Shown: positions 7,294 through 15,100 of the stretch, one piece after another
Layout: each line of letters opens with the position of its first letter
Numbering within the stretch: position 1 is the first letter of the stretch
Origin: an uncultured Lachnospiraceae bacterium
GTDB taxonomy: Bacteria; Bacillota; Clostridia; Lachnospirales; Lachnospiraceae
Direction: 5' to 3'
Length of the DNA stretch: 15,332 bases
NCBI GenBank assembly: GCA_944376975.1
Contig: CALWEE010000015.1
Coordinates: 1 to 15,332, forward strand
Program-made: the position numbers and the translations under genes
The notes under the pieces: model-generated
Databases searched by the model: none
Told to the model about the DNA's origin: nothing
The model's input: the letters and a program-made list of their open reading frames with translations, nothing else

Positions 7294-9336
7294 TCAACAC
7301 CTGCTCTTTTTAAATTCGCCGGCTGCCTCTACGATCTGGCTGATCTGTTCTTCCGTCAGCGCTTTCGTCTCTTCGATCTGTCTTCCGATAGCCGGATATG
7401 TCCGGTCGAAATATTCAAGCATCTCCGCCTGGAAGGCTTTGACGTCTTTTTTGTCCACGCCGAGGAATACCCGATGGGTGGCCGCGCACAGCGTGATGAC
7501 CTTCTCCCGCAGGCTCATGGGATGGCCCAAGGGCTGTTTCAGCAGTTCCATCAATCCGCTTCCGTAATCCAGTTCTTCTTTTGTCGCCGGATCCAGATCG
7601 GAGCTGAACTGGGTAAACACTTCCATCTCCCGGTACTGGGCCAGGTCGATACGGATACTTCCCGACGCCTTTTTCATGGCTTTCGTCTGGGCCGCGCCGC
7701 CCACACGGGATACGGACAGGCCCACGTTGACCGCCGGACGCATACCGGAGGCGAACAGGCCGCTTTCCAGGAAGATCTGGCCGTCGGTGATGGAGATGAC
7801 GTTTGTCGGGATATAAGCCGAAACGTCGCCCGCCTGTGTCTCGATGATCGGCAGGGCGGTTATGGAACCGCCGCCCAGTCTGTCGCTCAGATGGCTGGAA
7901 CGTTCCAGCAGTCTGGAATGGAGATAGAACACGTCGCCCGGATAGGCTTCCCGTCCCGGAGAACGTCCCAAAAGCAGCGACAGGGCACGGTAAGCTACCG
8001 CGTGCTTGGACAGGTCGTCATAGACGATCAGCACATCCCGTCCCTGATACATGAAATATTCCGCCAAAGCGGTCCCCGCGTACGGGGCGATATACTGCAA
8101 GGGCGCGCAGTCGCTGGCCGTGGAGGATACCACAGTCGTATAATCCATGGCGCCGTAATGATCCAGCGTATTGACCACTTTCGCCACACTGGACGCTTTC
8201 TGTCCGATGGCGACATAAATACAGATGACATCTTTCCCCTTCTGGTTCAGGATCGTATCCAGGGCAATGGATGTCTTTCCGGTCTGACGGTCGCCGATGA
8301 TCAGCTCACGCTGTCCCCGGCCGATGGGGAACATGGCGTCGATGGCCAGTATGCCCGTCTCCATGGGCGTATCCACCGATTTCCTGTCCACGATGCCCGG
8401 CGCTTCCATCTCCACCGGACGGTAACCGTCGGCTTTGATGTCGCCCTTATCGTCAATGGGCGCGCCCAGGGCGTTGATGACACGTCCGATAAACTGTTCG
8501 CCTACCGGTATGCCGGCCCGTTTTCCGGTGCGGGAAACTTTCGTCCCCTCTCTTATCTCTGTATCGGATCCGAACAGGATACAGCCCACTTCATCCTTCC
8601 GGATATCCTGGACCATACCTTTCAGACCATTTTCAAATGTCACGATCTCTCCATACATGGCGTGGTCGATGCCGTGGATCGTGGCGATACCGTCGCCGAC
8701 GGAGAGTACCGTTCCTACTTCGCTTTCACTGCTGAAGCTGTCAAAGTTTTCGATCTCTTCCTTCAGGATGGAAATGATCGCGTCGGAATCCAGCTTCCCT
8801 GTTTTTGTGGAGCCCAGCGTCCGGCTCATCCGTTTCAGGCGGCCTTTCGTGCTCCAGTCGTATTCGTCGCAGTCCACTGTCAGGACAAATCCGCCCAGCA
8901 GGCTGTCGTCTTTTTGTATGTCGATACGCGCCGAACGGGCGTTGTATTTACGGCATATGAACTGGGAAAGCTTTTCAAGCTGCGCCGCGTCCGGCGCTTC
9001 CACGCACGCGAGGACGGCTTTCTGGACGCCTTTTTTGCGGTCCATCATGTCTTCATAAGCCTGAAAAACATCTGCCAGCGATTCCATCTGCGCATCCTGG
9101 CACATGCTTTTGAGCACGTCGCCCATGCTTTCCGGAAATGTCCGGTCGATGACCCGGCTTTTTTCCCGGAAAGGAACCGTTTTGTCCGAAAGGGTCTTTT
9201 CCAGTTCTTCCGTCTCTTTTATGATCCGGCCGGCTTCCCGTATATCTTCTTCGGGAACGTCCAGTTCATACAGCGACTGGGCATATTTTTTCGCCGCCAG
9301 AGAAATATAATGTCTATTTTTCTGTGTCTGATCCAT
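7294..9336 (-). CDS. atpA: Fused F1Fo ATP synthase delta-alpha subunit (AtpH-AtpA)
   Basis: One uninterrupted frame of 680 residues encodes two subunits that are normally separate. About residues 6-172 are the delta/OSCP subunit: its helical N-terminal domain has [13 protein letters not shown] near 13-25, and its C-terminal domain ends [13 protein letters not shown] and [14 protein letters not shown] short linker (GSTKTGK, 175-181) follows. From about 182 comes complete alpha: the N-terminal helix ([15 protein letters not shown]), [16 protein letters not shown], the non-catalytic site Walker [10 protein letters not shown] at 348-356, and the arginine finger Arg544 in [15 protein letters not shown]. 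No domain is visibly shortened. I chose ATG 9336 because GGTGAGG lies 6 bases upstream; a GTG at 9348 is possible but has no good site. The gene overlaps atpF by 23 bases. No other atpH lies in the operon. The only possible internal start for free alpha is Met170 (ATG 8829-8827), and it has no good ribosome binding site. Confidence 0.95.
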   Translation of the reverse strand: MDQTQKNRHYISLAAKKYAQSLYELDVPEEDIREAGRIIKETEELEKTLSDKTVPFREKSRVIDRTFPESMGDVLKSMCQDAQMESLADVFQAYEDMMDRKKGVQKAVLACVEAPDAAQLEKLSQFICRKYNARSARIDIQKDDSLLGGFVLTVDCDEYDWSTKGRLKRMSRTLGSTKTGKLDSDAIISILKEEIENFDSFSSESEVGTVLSVGDGIATIHGIDHAMYGEIVTFENGLKGMVQDIRKDEVGCILFGSDTEIREGTKVSRTGKRAGIPVGEQFIGRVINALGAPIDDKGDIKADGYRPVEMEAPGIVDRKSVDTPMETGILAIDAMFPIGRGQRELIIGDRQTGKTSIALDTILNQKGKDVICIYVAIGQKASSVAKVVNTLDHYGAMDYTTVVSSTASDCAPLQYIAPYAGTALAEYFMYQGRDVLIVYDDLSKHAVAYRALSLLLGRSPGREAYPGDVFYLHSRLLERSSHLSDRLGGGSITALPIIETQAGDVSAYIPTNVISITDGQIFLESGLFASGMRPAVNVGLSVSRVGGAAQTKAMKKASGSIRIDLAQYREMEVFTQFSSDLDPATKEELDYGSGLMELLKQPLGHPMSLREKVITLCAATHRVFLGVDKKDVKAFQAEMLEYFDRTYPAIGRQIEETKALTEEQISQIVEAAGEFKKSRC

Positions 9337-9823
9337 GGACGTCCTCACCTACTTCTTCCAAAAACTCGTCATATATCTTCTGGTTATCCTTTACCTGTCC
9401 GGATTTTTCCTCAACGATCTTCTGAGCGGCGCTCATGGCCAGACCGGCGATCTGGGACTGGAGCGCGTTCATGGACTGCTCCTGTTCCATCCGGATATTG
9501 GCCTTGGCGGATTCCATCAGGCTTCCGGCGTCTTCGCTGGCCTTCTGCATGACTTTATCGTACTCCGCCCGGGCGTCTTTCTGAGCCTGGGCCATGATAC
9601 GGGCAGATTCTTCCCTGGCCCCGCTGAGCGCGTCCGTATACTGTTTTTTCAGATCCATCGCGTCATTTTCCGCTTCTTTGGCCTTCCGGAAACCGTCTTC
9701 GATCATCTCTTTCCGCTTTTCCATGACGTTGGTCACAGGTTTAATGAGGAACTTCTTTAAAAGGAAGACGAGGACGATCAGATTTATTATAGTATAGAGA
9801 AAATTCAGATTAAACTGCAGCAC
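9314..9823 (-). CDS. atpF: F1Fo ATP synthase b subunit
   Basis: This is the 169-residue peripheral-stalk subunit. One N-terminal membrane helix (about residues 4-24, [20 protein letters not shown]) is followed by the conserved [14 protein letters not shown] and a long charged helix that would dimerise. Its far end normally binds delta; here that partner is the N-terminal part of the fused delta-alpha protein encoded next. The start is GTG 9823, because no ATG is available before the membrane helix. The upstream AGGTAGGAG is close but present. The stop lies inside the start region of the fusion gene, giving a 23-base overlap. Confidence 0.93.
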   Translation of the reverse strand: MLQFNLNFLYTIINLIVLVFLLKKFLIKPVTNVMEKRKEMIEDGFRKAKEAENDAMDLKKQYTDALSGAREESARIMAQAQKDARAEYDKVMQKASEDAGSLMESAKANIRMEQEQSMNALQSQIAGLAMSAAQKIVEEKSGQVKDNQKIYDEFLEEVGEDVHGSDTEK

Positions 9824-9859
9824 TTCTCCTACCTGCCTTTCCTGTTTTTGAATACCTCA

Positions 9860-10081
9860 TTATAAGAAGAAAATGATCAAAACGCCGATGATGAAACCGT
9901 AGATGGCGGTTGCCTCGGCCAGGGCGCATCCAAGGATGAAGTTCTTGCTGATCTTGCCTTCCGCTTCCGGCTGTCTGGCAATAGCTTCCGCTGATTTCGC
10001 TGTGGCGATACCGATACCAACGCCGGCTCCGATACCGGCCAAAACTGCGATTCCCGCTCCGATTGCGATAAGTGCTTCCAT
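9860..10081 (-). CDS. atpE: F1Fo ATP synthase c subunit (rotor ring)
   Basis: This 73-residue two-helix hairpin forms the membrane rotor ring. Helix 1 is glycine/alanine-rich (GAGIAVLAGIGAGVGIGIA), the polar loop is ARQPEAEG at 35-42, and the ion-binding carboxylate in helix 2 is Glu56 (ALAEATAIYG). Sodium-binding c subunits such as that of Ilyobacter carry Gln in helix 1 (GVGQG) and Ser after the Glu. Here those positions are Ile23 and Ala57, though Thr58 is kept. This argues for protons rather than sodium, but it is an inference from few residues. AAGGAG precedes ATG 10081. Confidence 0.97.
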   Translation of the reverse strand: MEALIAIGAGIAVLAGIGAGVGIGIATAKSAEAIARQPEAEGKISKNFILGCALAEATAIYGFIIGVLIIFFL

Positions 10082-10116
10082 AATATTTTACTCCTTTTTA
10101 ATGATCTGATTTTTGT

Positions 10117-10773
10117 TTACTCCATCTCTTCCGTCATGAACAGGGCGGTGAGAAATACAAATACATACGCCTGGATCAGGCCGTCAAAAATATCGAAATA
10201 AAAACTCAGCGGGATGGGAACGATCAGCGGCACAAACGCCTTGATAAGTTCCATGACTACAAATCCTGCCAGTATATTTCCAAAAAGCCGCATGCACAGC
10301 GACAATGGCCGGATAAAGATCTCCAGGACCATGATGGGAGCCACGATGGCCACCGGCTTGGCGAAATGCTTCATCCAGTGTTTCACTCCGTTTTTGTAGA
10401 TCCCGGAAAATTCGATCAGGCACATACTCATGATCGCAAGGGCCGCTGTCACGTTCAGGTCCTTTGTCGGCGGTTTGAATCCGAAAAGCCCGATGGTATT
10501 GGACACTCCCAGGTAAATGAGCACCGTCGTCAGATACGGTATGTATCTGCGGTTGGATTTTCCCAGGATGCCTTCAAAGAAATCGTTGGTCCAGCTGATG
10601 CCCGATTCCAGGAGCAGCTGGATCTTCCCCGGATTTTCCACCTTCAGATTTCGGGTCAGAAGGATGGAGGCGATCACGAGCACCGCCATGATGATCCAGG
10701 TAACGACCACGGACTCAGATATACCGCCCAGGACCGGAACTTCAAACACCGTCTTGCAGTTCAGCTGATCCAT
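10117..10773 (-). CDS. atpB: F1Fo ATP synthase a subunit
   Basis: This 218-residue membrane stator subunit forms the ion half-channels against the c-ring. The essential arginine is Arg162 in MRLFGNILAG (161-170), preceded by EIFIRPLSL. Five or six hydrophobic segments are visible, around residues 22-40, 80-98, 110-125, 140-158, 165-188 and 196-212. The length is at the short end, as in many Clostridia. ATG 10773 has no obvious Shine-Dalgarno sequence, and no better in-frame start lies between it and the promoter. It is the first gene of the operon; I see no atpI ahead of it. Confidence 0.94.
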   Translation of the reverse strand: MDQLNCKTVFEVPVLGGISESVVVTWIIMAVLVIASILLTRNLKVENPGKIQLLLESGISWTNDFFEGILGKSNRRYIPYLTTVLIYLGVSNTIGLFGFKPPTKDLNVTAALAIMSMCLIEFSGIYKNGVKHWMKHFAKPVAIVAPIMVLEIFIRPLSLCMRLFGNILAGFVVMELIKAFVPLIVPIPLSFYFDIFDGLIQAYVFVFLTALFMTEEME

Positions 10774-10835
10774 GAGTTCGGTAACTAACTCTTCCGTTTT
10801 TCTCGCTTCCTTTCTTATGGTCTTATATTTCTTTC

Positions 10836-10857
10836 AGGATATGTGTCGATATATCCT
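10836..10857 (-). other. Small hairpin in the atp operon leader
   Basis: AGGATAT and ATATCCT form a 7-bp stem with an 8-base loop in the untranslated leader, between the promoter and atpB. No T-run follows, so it is not a terminator. A role in mRNA stability is possible but unsupported. Confidence 0.35.
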
Positions 10858-10871
10858 TAAAAGCCTTATCC

Positions 10872-10900
10872 ACTGTACGCCCAAATGGCTTTTTTGTCAA
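10872..10900 (-). promoter_or_regulatory. Promoter of the atp operon
   Basis: On the minus strand a perfect TTGACA (10900-10895) and TACAGT (10877-10872, 4 of 6) are separated by 17 bases. This gives a leader of about 90 bases before atpB and allows the operon to be transcribed separately from the LysR-type gene upstream. Confidence 0.65.
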
Positions 10901-10978
10901 CACCTTGCGGGGGGACTTTTCCTTTGTCGTCTCCCACTTTGGCATACATTATTCGCATATCGGATATACAAAAAAAAT

Positions 10979-11866
10979 CTATCGGTCCATGAGCATTTTT
11001 TTCAGCGTCTTCGCCGCCGCTGTCAACGGGCTGTCCTTGACCTCGATCAGGCAGATCTCCCGCTCAGGTATGGGCTCTTCAAGGAAAATGGGGACCACTT
11101 TTTTCTGTTCGATCGCCTCTTTGGCATAATCTTCCGGAAGGAAGCCGATGCCCAGCCCGCTGATGATCATGGGCAGCATCTGCCCTAAGGAAGCCGCTTC
11201 CACGTCCGGCTTCAACTTGGCTCCGTGCTCATAAAAGAAGTTGGAATAAAATTCATAGGTGGTCGTGTCTTTCGCCATGCCCACCAGAGGAAGATTGTCC
11301 AGATCGGACAGGCGGACCCGTTTCCCCGCCAGGCCGGCGAGCCTTGGGCTTCCCACCAGGATGTCTTTAAACGTCCGCAGCGACGTGGACCGCAAAGTCT
11401 TGCTCAAGGTCAGCGGCGTGGATACCACGGCGAAATCGGCCATGCCGTTCTTCACCGTCTGGATGGCATGGGGCGTCGTATGGTTGGAGATGCGCAGATG
11501 GATCCCCGGAAATTCTTCATGGAAACGGCTGAGCACCGGAAGGACGAACAGATGCAGGGCGATCTCGCTCAGCCCGATGCTGACCATGCCTTTCTCCAGG
11601 CTCTGGTCGTTGGCCAGTTCCTGCTCCGCCAGGTGCAGATGGGCAAAGGCCGCCGAAACGTGCCTGTACAGCTTTTCGCCCTCCGGCGTCAGCGTCACGC
11701 CCCGGTTGGAGCGCACGAATAATTTGCAGCCCAGCTGGCTTTCCAGATTGTTCATAAACCGGGTGATATTGGGCTGGTTGCTCAAAAGGACTTCCGCCGC
11801 TTTTGAAAAGCTCCGGCATCTGGCCACATAGTAAAAAACCCGGTAATAATCATACGTAATTTCCAT
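10979..11866 (-). CDS. LysR-family transcriptional regulator
   Basis: This 295-residue protein has normal LysR layout. An N-terminal winged helix-turn-helix lies at about residues 3-62 (SFSKAAEVLLSNQPNITRFM at 19-38, then LESQLGCKLFVRSNRGVTLT). A linker helix follows at about 63-88, and a periplasmic-binding-protein-like effector domain at about 90-295 starts GMVSIGLSEIA. GGAGG lies 6 bases before ATG 11866. It has its own promoter, divergent from the HPr-like gene, and lies upstream of the atp operon in the same direction. LysR proteins usually control a divergent neighbour and themselves, so the HPr-like gene is the first candidate target. The ligand is unknown, and no metabolic gene next door points to one. 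Confidence 0.93.
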   Translation of the reverse strand: MEITYDYYRVFYYVARCRSFSKAAEVLLSNQPNITRFMNNLESQLGCKLFVRSNRGVTLTPEGEKLYRHVSAAFAHLHLAEQELANDQSLEKGMVSIGLSEIALHLFVLPVLSRFHEEFPGIHLRISNHTTPHAIQTVKNGMADFAVVSTPLTLSKTLRSTSLRTFKDILVGSPRLAGLAGKRVRLSDLDNLPLVGMAKDTTTYEFYSNFFYEHGAKLKPDVEAASLGQMLPMIISGLGIGFLPEDYAKEAIEQKKVVPIFLEEPIPEREICLIEVKDSPLTAAAKTLKKMLMDR

Positions 11867-11906
11867 AATTCCTCCATATCATTTTGACATGCTCTTTATC
11901 TCAAAT

Positions 11907-11936
11907 TTGTATTTCATCTTTCATGGCATGTATTAT
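11907..11936 (+). promoter_or_regulatory. Candidate promoter of the HPr-like gene
   Basis: TTGTAT (11907-11912) and TATTAT (11931-11936) are 18 bases apart on the plus strand, and the -10 overlaps the -10 of the opposite LysR promoter. An alternative is TTGACA at 11884-11889 with TGTATT at 11908-11913. Both are imperfect, so only the region is well supported. Confidence 0.35.
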
Positions 11937-11960
11937 ATACTACAAAAAGTGTTAAAACAA
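11932..11960 (-). promoter_or_regulatory. Promoter of the LysR-type gene
   Basis: On the minus strand TTGTTT (11960-11955) and a perfect TATAAT (11937-11932) are exactly 17 bases apart. The leader to ATG 11866 would be about 60 bases. Confidence 0.7.
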
Positions 11961-12001
11961 CTCTTTTTTTTGTTCAATTTTATACCAGGAGGATTTTCGA
12001 T

Positions 12002-12244
12002 ATGATCAAGAAAATGATCCGATTCACAGATTCTGACCAGATCATCGAATGCTGTCAGCTCTGTCAGACATTCAAGTCTGATATCGATCTTCATTCCCAG
12101 AAAGGGTTCCGTATGCGCATCGACGCCAAGTCCCTGCTCGGAATGATGTCTGTTCATCCCGGTACGCTGCTGAATCTGTTCATTGACGGCGAAGACGAAC
12201 AGGACGCCGCCGAACGGTTCCGGGCATACGAAGTACGTGTCTGA
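12002..12244 (+). CDS. Small HPr-like protein lacking the phosphorylatable histidine
   Basis: This 80-residue protein resembles HPr of the sugar phosphotransferase system in its second half. KSLLGMMSVHPGTLLNLFID (residues 43-62) matches the HPr regulatory-serine region (KSIMGVMSL in typical HPr), and DGEDEQDAAERF (62-73) matches the C-terminal helix start. Ser44 corresponds to regulatory Ser46. The first part has no HARPA active site and no histidine near position 15, so it cannot relay phosphate from enzyme I. A regulatory role like that of Bacillus Crh, which also lost His15, is an analogy only. Cys17, Cys18 and Cys21 (CCQLC) are an extra feature. AGGAGG at 11987-11992 sets ATG 12002. It is a single gene between its promoter and a strong terminator. 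Confidence 0.82.
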   Translation: MIKKMIRFTDSDQIIECCQLCQTFKSDIDLHSQKGFRMRIDAKSLLGMMSVHPGTLLNLFIDGEDEQDAAERFRAYEVRV

Positions 12245-12267
12245 TCTTTCTTTTCTCTTTTTATACA

Positions 12268-12309
12268 CGAAAAACGCGCGGCAAAGCGATCTTTGCGGCG
12301 CGTTTTTCG
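12268..12309. terminator. Bidirectional terminator between HPr-like gene and cbiO
   Basis: A 19-bp dyad with one mismatch pairs 12268-12286 with 12291-12309 around the loop CGAT. The outer part is AAAAACGCGC against GCGCGTTTTT, so a T-run ends the stem on either strand. It lies 23 bases after the HPr-like stop and 2 bases after the cbiO stop. Confidence 0.88.
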
Positions 12310-12311
12310 CG

Positions 12312-13154
12312 TTACGCCTTTCTTTCGATATACCTTTCCAGCTCGTCGAAACTTTTCGGTGCCGGCAGCGCCGCGTCGATCAGGCCTTTCCCGATCAACT
12401 TCCGGTACAGTTTCAATACCTCCGGCATGTGTATATCCGCTTTTTCAAGAACCCTTTCATCGGAAAGCAGACGGATGGGCTCTCCCTGGGCCACGACCCG
12501 TCCTTCCTTCATAAGGATCAGATCGTCCGCCCATTCCAGGGCGTGATCCACGTCATGGGTGGCCACGATCACCGTCATGCCGGTGTCGGACAGATGGTCC
12601 GTGAGCGCCCGCAACGTCCGGACGTGCCCCGGGTCCAGCGCCGCGAAAGGTTCGTCCAGTATGAGTATATCCGGCGCCATCACCAGGATATCCGCCAGCG
12701 CCACCTGTTTTTTCTGCCCGCCGCTCAACGCGTGGGCCGGCCGGTCTTTAAAGGGGGTGATGCCCATCCGCGCGATCATATCCTCCACCCGCGCCCGTGC
12801 CTCCGTTTCCGTAAGTCCCAGGTTTAAAGGGCCGAACGCTATTTCCTGATAAACGCTGGCCGACAAAAGCTGGACGTCCGGATTCTGGAAGACGATCCCC
12901 ACTTTCCGCCGCAGTTTGAGCAGTTCTTTTCTTTTATATACGATGGGTTTGCCCGCAATGGATATCTGGCCCGCGTCCGGCCTTAATATCCCGTTGCAGC
13001 ACAGGAAAAACGTGGACTTCCCGGAGCCATTGGCGCCCATGAAGACCGTCCGGCTGCCCTTTTTTACAGACAGGCTCAGATCGTTCAGCGACGGCGTATG
13101 ACCATCATCGTAGGCATACGACACGTGCCGCGCTTCCAGGATCATCTCATCCAT
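12312..13154 (-). CDS. cbiO: Cobalt ECF-type transporter ATPase CbiO
   Basis: This 280-residue ABC ATPase powers the CbiMNQO cobalt importer. Walker A GANGSGKST is at residues 40-48, the Q-loop VFQNPDVQLLS at 88-98, the signature LSGGQKK at 143-149, Walker B ILILDE at 163-168 with catalytic Glu168, and the switch His200 (ATHD). The VFQNPD-Q-L form of the Q-loop is typical of ECF-type ATPases. I chose ATG 13154 because GGGAG lies 8 bases upstream; a GTG at 13169 has no site. Its start overlaps the end of cbiQ by 13 bases. It is the last gene of the operon and directly abuts a terminator. A C-terminal extension of about 60 residues (from about 220) is usual for CbiO. Confidence 0.95.
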   Translation of the reverse strand: MDEMILEARHVSYAYDDGHTPSLNDLSLSVKKGSRTVFMGANGSGKSTFFLCCNGILRPDAGQISIAGKPIVYKRKELLKLRRKVGIVFQNPDVQLLSASVYQEIAFGPLNLGLTETEARARVEDMIARMGITPFKDRPAHALSGGQKKQVALADILVMAPDILILDEPFAALDPGHVRTLRALTDHLSDTGMTVIVATHDVDHALEWADDLILMKEGRVVAQGEPIRLLSDERVLEKADIHMPEVLKLYRKLIGKGLIDAALPAPKSFDELERYIERKA

Positions 13155-13939
13155 AACATCCACTCCCACTTTGTCACATCCGCCAGGATCATCCCGAGCA
13201 AAAGCGCCTCGAACCCGGCGATCTTAAGGATCTCCCCGGCCTTCGGCGGCCGGCTTTCACGAAGCATATGTATCGTCCCGTCATAGCACCGGGATTCCAT
13301 GGCGTCATAGATGGCGCCGGCGCGCCGGATCGCCAATAAAAACAACGATGTCGCCAGCATCCCCCGGCACCGAAGCCACGTCTTTTTGTCCCTGTCGCCC
13401 AGCCGGGAACGTTGGGAGACGGTCATCCAGGCCGCCGTTTCCAGAAGGATGAACAGGAACCGGTAGGTCAGCAGCATCAACTCCGTCAGAACGGAGGGAA
13501 GGCGCCAGCTTTCAAACAACGTCAACATATCGGTCATGGGCGTGGAAAGCGACAGGAAATACAGGCAGGATACGCCGGCCAGGGCGGTCGATACCATCTG
13601 TACGCCCCGGAAAAGCCCTTCTTTGCTCCCGGTCAGATACAGACCGCCGACGGGTATGGCAAAGGCGTCCAGCGGTTCCCCGGATACGTTGACCATCACC
13701 GCGGCCGTTCCCGCCAGCAGAAAGCCCAAGGGGATCAGCATCAGTTTCATATAGCGTCCCGGCGCGATGCCGCTTTTTCCCACGTTGATGGCGGACATGA
13801 CCGCCAGGACAAAAAGGGCCATGACCACCGACCGGCTGACCAGGCAGCCGATCAGGGTCAGAAAGGAAAACGCGAACTTTTCTCCGGTGTTCATATATCG
13901 GAGCCGGGACACGTAGCAGATCTTATCGATAACCGGCAT
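13142..13939 (-). CDS. cbiQ: Cobalt ECF transporter transmembrane protein CbiQ
   Basis: This 265-residue T-component links the ATPase to the substrate-binding CbiM. Hydrophobic segments lie at about residues 22-52, 65-84, 112-132 and 150-172, with another at the C-terminus (about 240-256). The coupling helices end in motifs that correspond to the family's paired Ala-Arg-Gly signatures, but they read SQRSRLG (175-181) and AMESRCYDG (213-221), so Gly is replaced by Leu and Cys. The arginines that contact the ATPase are kept. AGGAGAG precedes ATG 13939. It follows cbiN by 12 bases and overlaps cbiO. Confidence 0.92.
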   Translation of the reverse strand: MPVIDKICYVSRLRYMNTGEKFAFSFLTLIGCLVSRSVVMALFVLAVMSAINVGKSGIAPGRYMKLMLIPLGFLLAGTAAVMVNVSGEPLDAFAIPVGGLYLTGSKEGLFRGVQMVSTALAGVSCLYFLSLSTPMTDMLTLFESWRLPSVLTELMLLTYRFLFILLETAAWMTVSQRSRLGDRDKKTWLRCRGMLATSLFLLAIRRAGAIYDAMESRCYDGTIHMLRESRPPKAGEILKIAGFEALLLGMILADVTKWEWMLWMR

Positions 13940-13951
13940 GACTTTTCTCTC

Positions 13952-14272
13952 CTATCGTTCTTCCTGCCTGTCCATCCACTTCTTCCGTTCCACCAGTCGG
14001 CCCATGAAAAAGGCAATGACGCCCACGCCGATACCGGTCTGGACACAGAAGATCAGGCTTTCGATCTCGCCCGGCAGTTCCCGGCCAAGGAAACGCTCCA
14101 ACACCGGCGTAAACCAGGGCTCATAGGCTTTTCCGGTCACTTCCTCCACCATGACGCTCCCCGCGTCATCCGAGCCGCCAAAATCGGCGTCTTTGCGGAC
14201 GAACAGGGGAAACAGGGTCAAAATGACGACGACCGCCAACAAGATCAGCACTGTGCGCGTTGTTTTGCTCAT
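13952..14272 (-). CDS. cbiN: Cobalt transport accessory protein CbiN
   Basis: This 106-residue protein has the CbiN layout: an N-terminal membrane helix (about residues 7-24, VLILLAVVVILTLFPLFV), an extracellular stretch containing DADFGGSDDAGSVMVEEV, and a C-terminal membrane helix (about 75-92). CbiN assists CbiM in loading cobalt. I chose ATG 14272, one base after the cbiM stop, because GGGAGG lies 9 bases upstream; an ATG at 14290 would overlap cbiM and lack a site. The middle segment KAYEPWFTPVLE also fits the family. Confidence 0.9.
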   Translation of the reverse strand: MSKTTRTVLILLAVVVILTLFPLFVRKDADFGGSDDAGSVMVEEVTGKAYEPWFTPVLERFLGRELPGEIESLIFCVQTGIGVGVIAFFMGRLVERKKWMDRQEER

Positions 14273-14273
14273 A

Positions 14274-15038
14274 TCACTTACCCTCCCCATAATATCCGAT
14301 CATTTTCAGTTCCGGTTTCGCGTAAGACTCCAGTCCGATGATGATGACCACGGTCAGTATGCCTTCGATCACCGCCAAAGGCAGCTGGGTCGGCGCGAAC
14401 ACGCCGAGGAACTTGAGGATTGAAGCGGCCACGCCGCCTTGTTCCGACGGATGGGCGAAGGCCAGCTGGACGCTGGTGACGCAGTAGGTCAGCAGGTCGC
14501 CCAAAGCCGCCGCCAGAAAGATGCTCACCCGTCTGTTCACCCGGGCTTTCACGCATATCTTATAAACGATCCAGGCGCATATCGGTCCGGCGATCGCCAT
14601 GGAAAAGGTATTGGCGCCCAGCGTGGTCAGCCCGCCGTGTCCGAGCAGAAGGGCCTGGAACAGAAGGACGATCAGTCCGAGGACGCTCACGGCGGCCGGC
14701 CCGAATAAAATGGCGCCCATTCCCGTCCCGGTCATATGGGAGCAGCTGCCGCTCACCGACGGGATCTTCAGGGACGATATGACAAAGATAAAGGCCCCGG
14801 ACATGGCGAGAAGGACAAGGGCCTTCCGGTTCTCCTCCATGGTCTTTCCTATGGACCTCAGCCCCGCCGCGACAAACGGCAGGCAGGCCGCGCCCCAGGC
14901 CGCGCAGTAAGACGCCGGCAGATAGCCTTCCATAATGTGCATGGCATAGGTCGGCACGCCCATCAGCAGCAGGACGGCCGGCAGCATGGCCAGCGGTATT
15001 TTTTGTTTTCCGGTCTGTGTCATCCGCACATGTTTCAT
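14274..15038 (-). CDS. cbiM: Cobalt ECF transporter substrate-binding protein CbiM
   Basis: This 254-residue membrane protein captures cobalt. A signal peptide ends PTYA at residue 32. Cleavage there exposes MHIMEGYLP (33-41), whose N-terminal Met-His pair is the known metal-binding end of CbiM. Another conserved stretch is SGSCSHMTGTGMGAILFGP (96-114), and its His101 is also a metal ligand in the family. Six or so further hydrophobic segments follow. AAAGGAG lies 8-9 bases before ATG 15038. It is the first gene of cbiMNQO and is controlled by the cobalamin riboswitch upstream, which supports cobalt rather than nickel. Confidence 0.95.
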   Translation of the reverse strand: MKHVRMTQTGKQKIPLAMLPAVLLLMGVPTYAMHIMEGYLPASYCAAWGAACLPFVAAGLRSIGKTMEENRKALVLLAMSGAFIFVISSLKIPSVSGSCSHMTGTGMGAILFGPAAVSVLGLIVLLFQALLLGHGGLTTLGANTFSMAIAGPICAWIVYKICVKARVNRRVSIFLAAALGDLLTYCVTSVQLAFAHPSEQGGVAASILKFLGVFAPTQLPLAVIEGILTVVIIIGLESYAKPELKMIGYYGEGK

Positions 15039-15100
15039 AGAAAAACTCCTTTCACGGCGAAAACCCCGGGGCCAGCCGCGCCAGCCCGCGTTTTTGCCAT

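Noticed and set aside
7168..9552. Open frame of 794 codons on the plus strand opposite the atpHA fusion
   Set aside because: It is antisense to strongly conserved atpA sequence and shows no recognisable domain and no ribosome binding site at its start. It follows from the codon bias of the opposite strand.
10921..10980. Terminator for the LysR-type gene in the T-run after its stop codon
   Set aside because: The T-run at 10971-10977 comes before, not after, the only dyad seen (ATATCCGATAT), so the order is wrong for an intrinsic terminator on the minus strand.
13412..14341. Open frame of 309 codons on the plus strand over cbiQ and cbiN
   Set aside because: It is antisense to recognisable cbi genes and its product is a low-complexity His/Gln-rich sequence.
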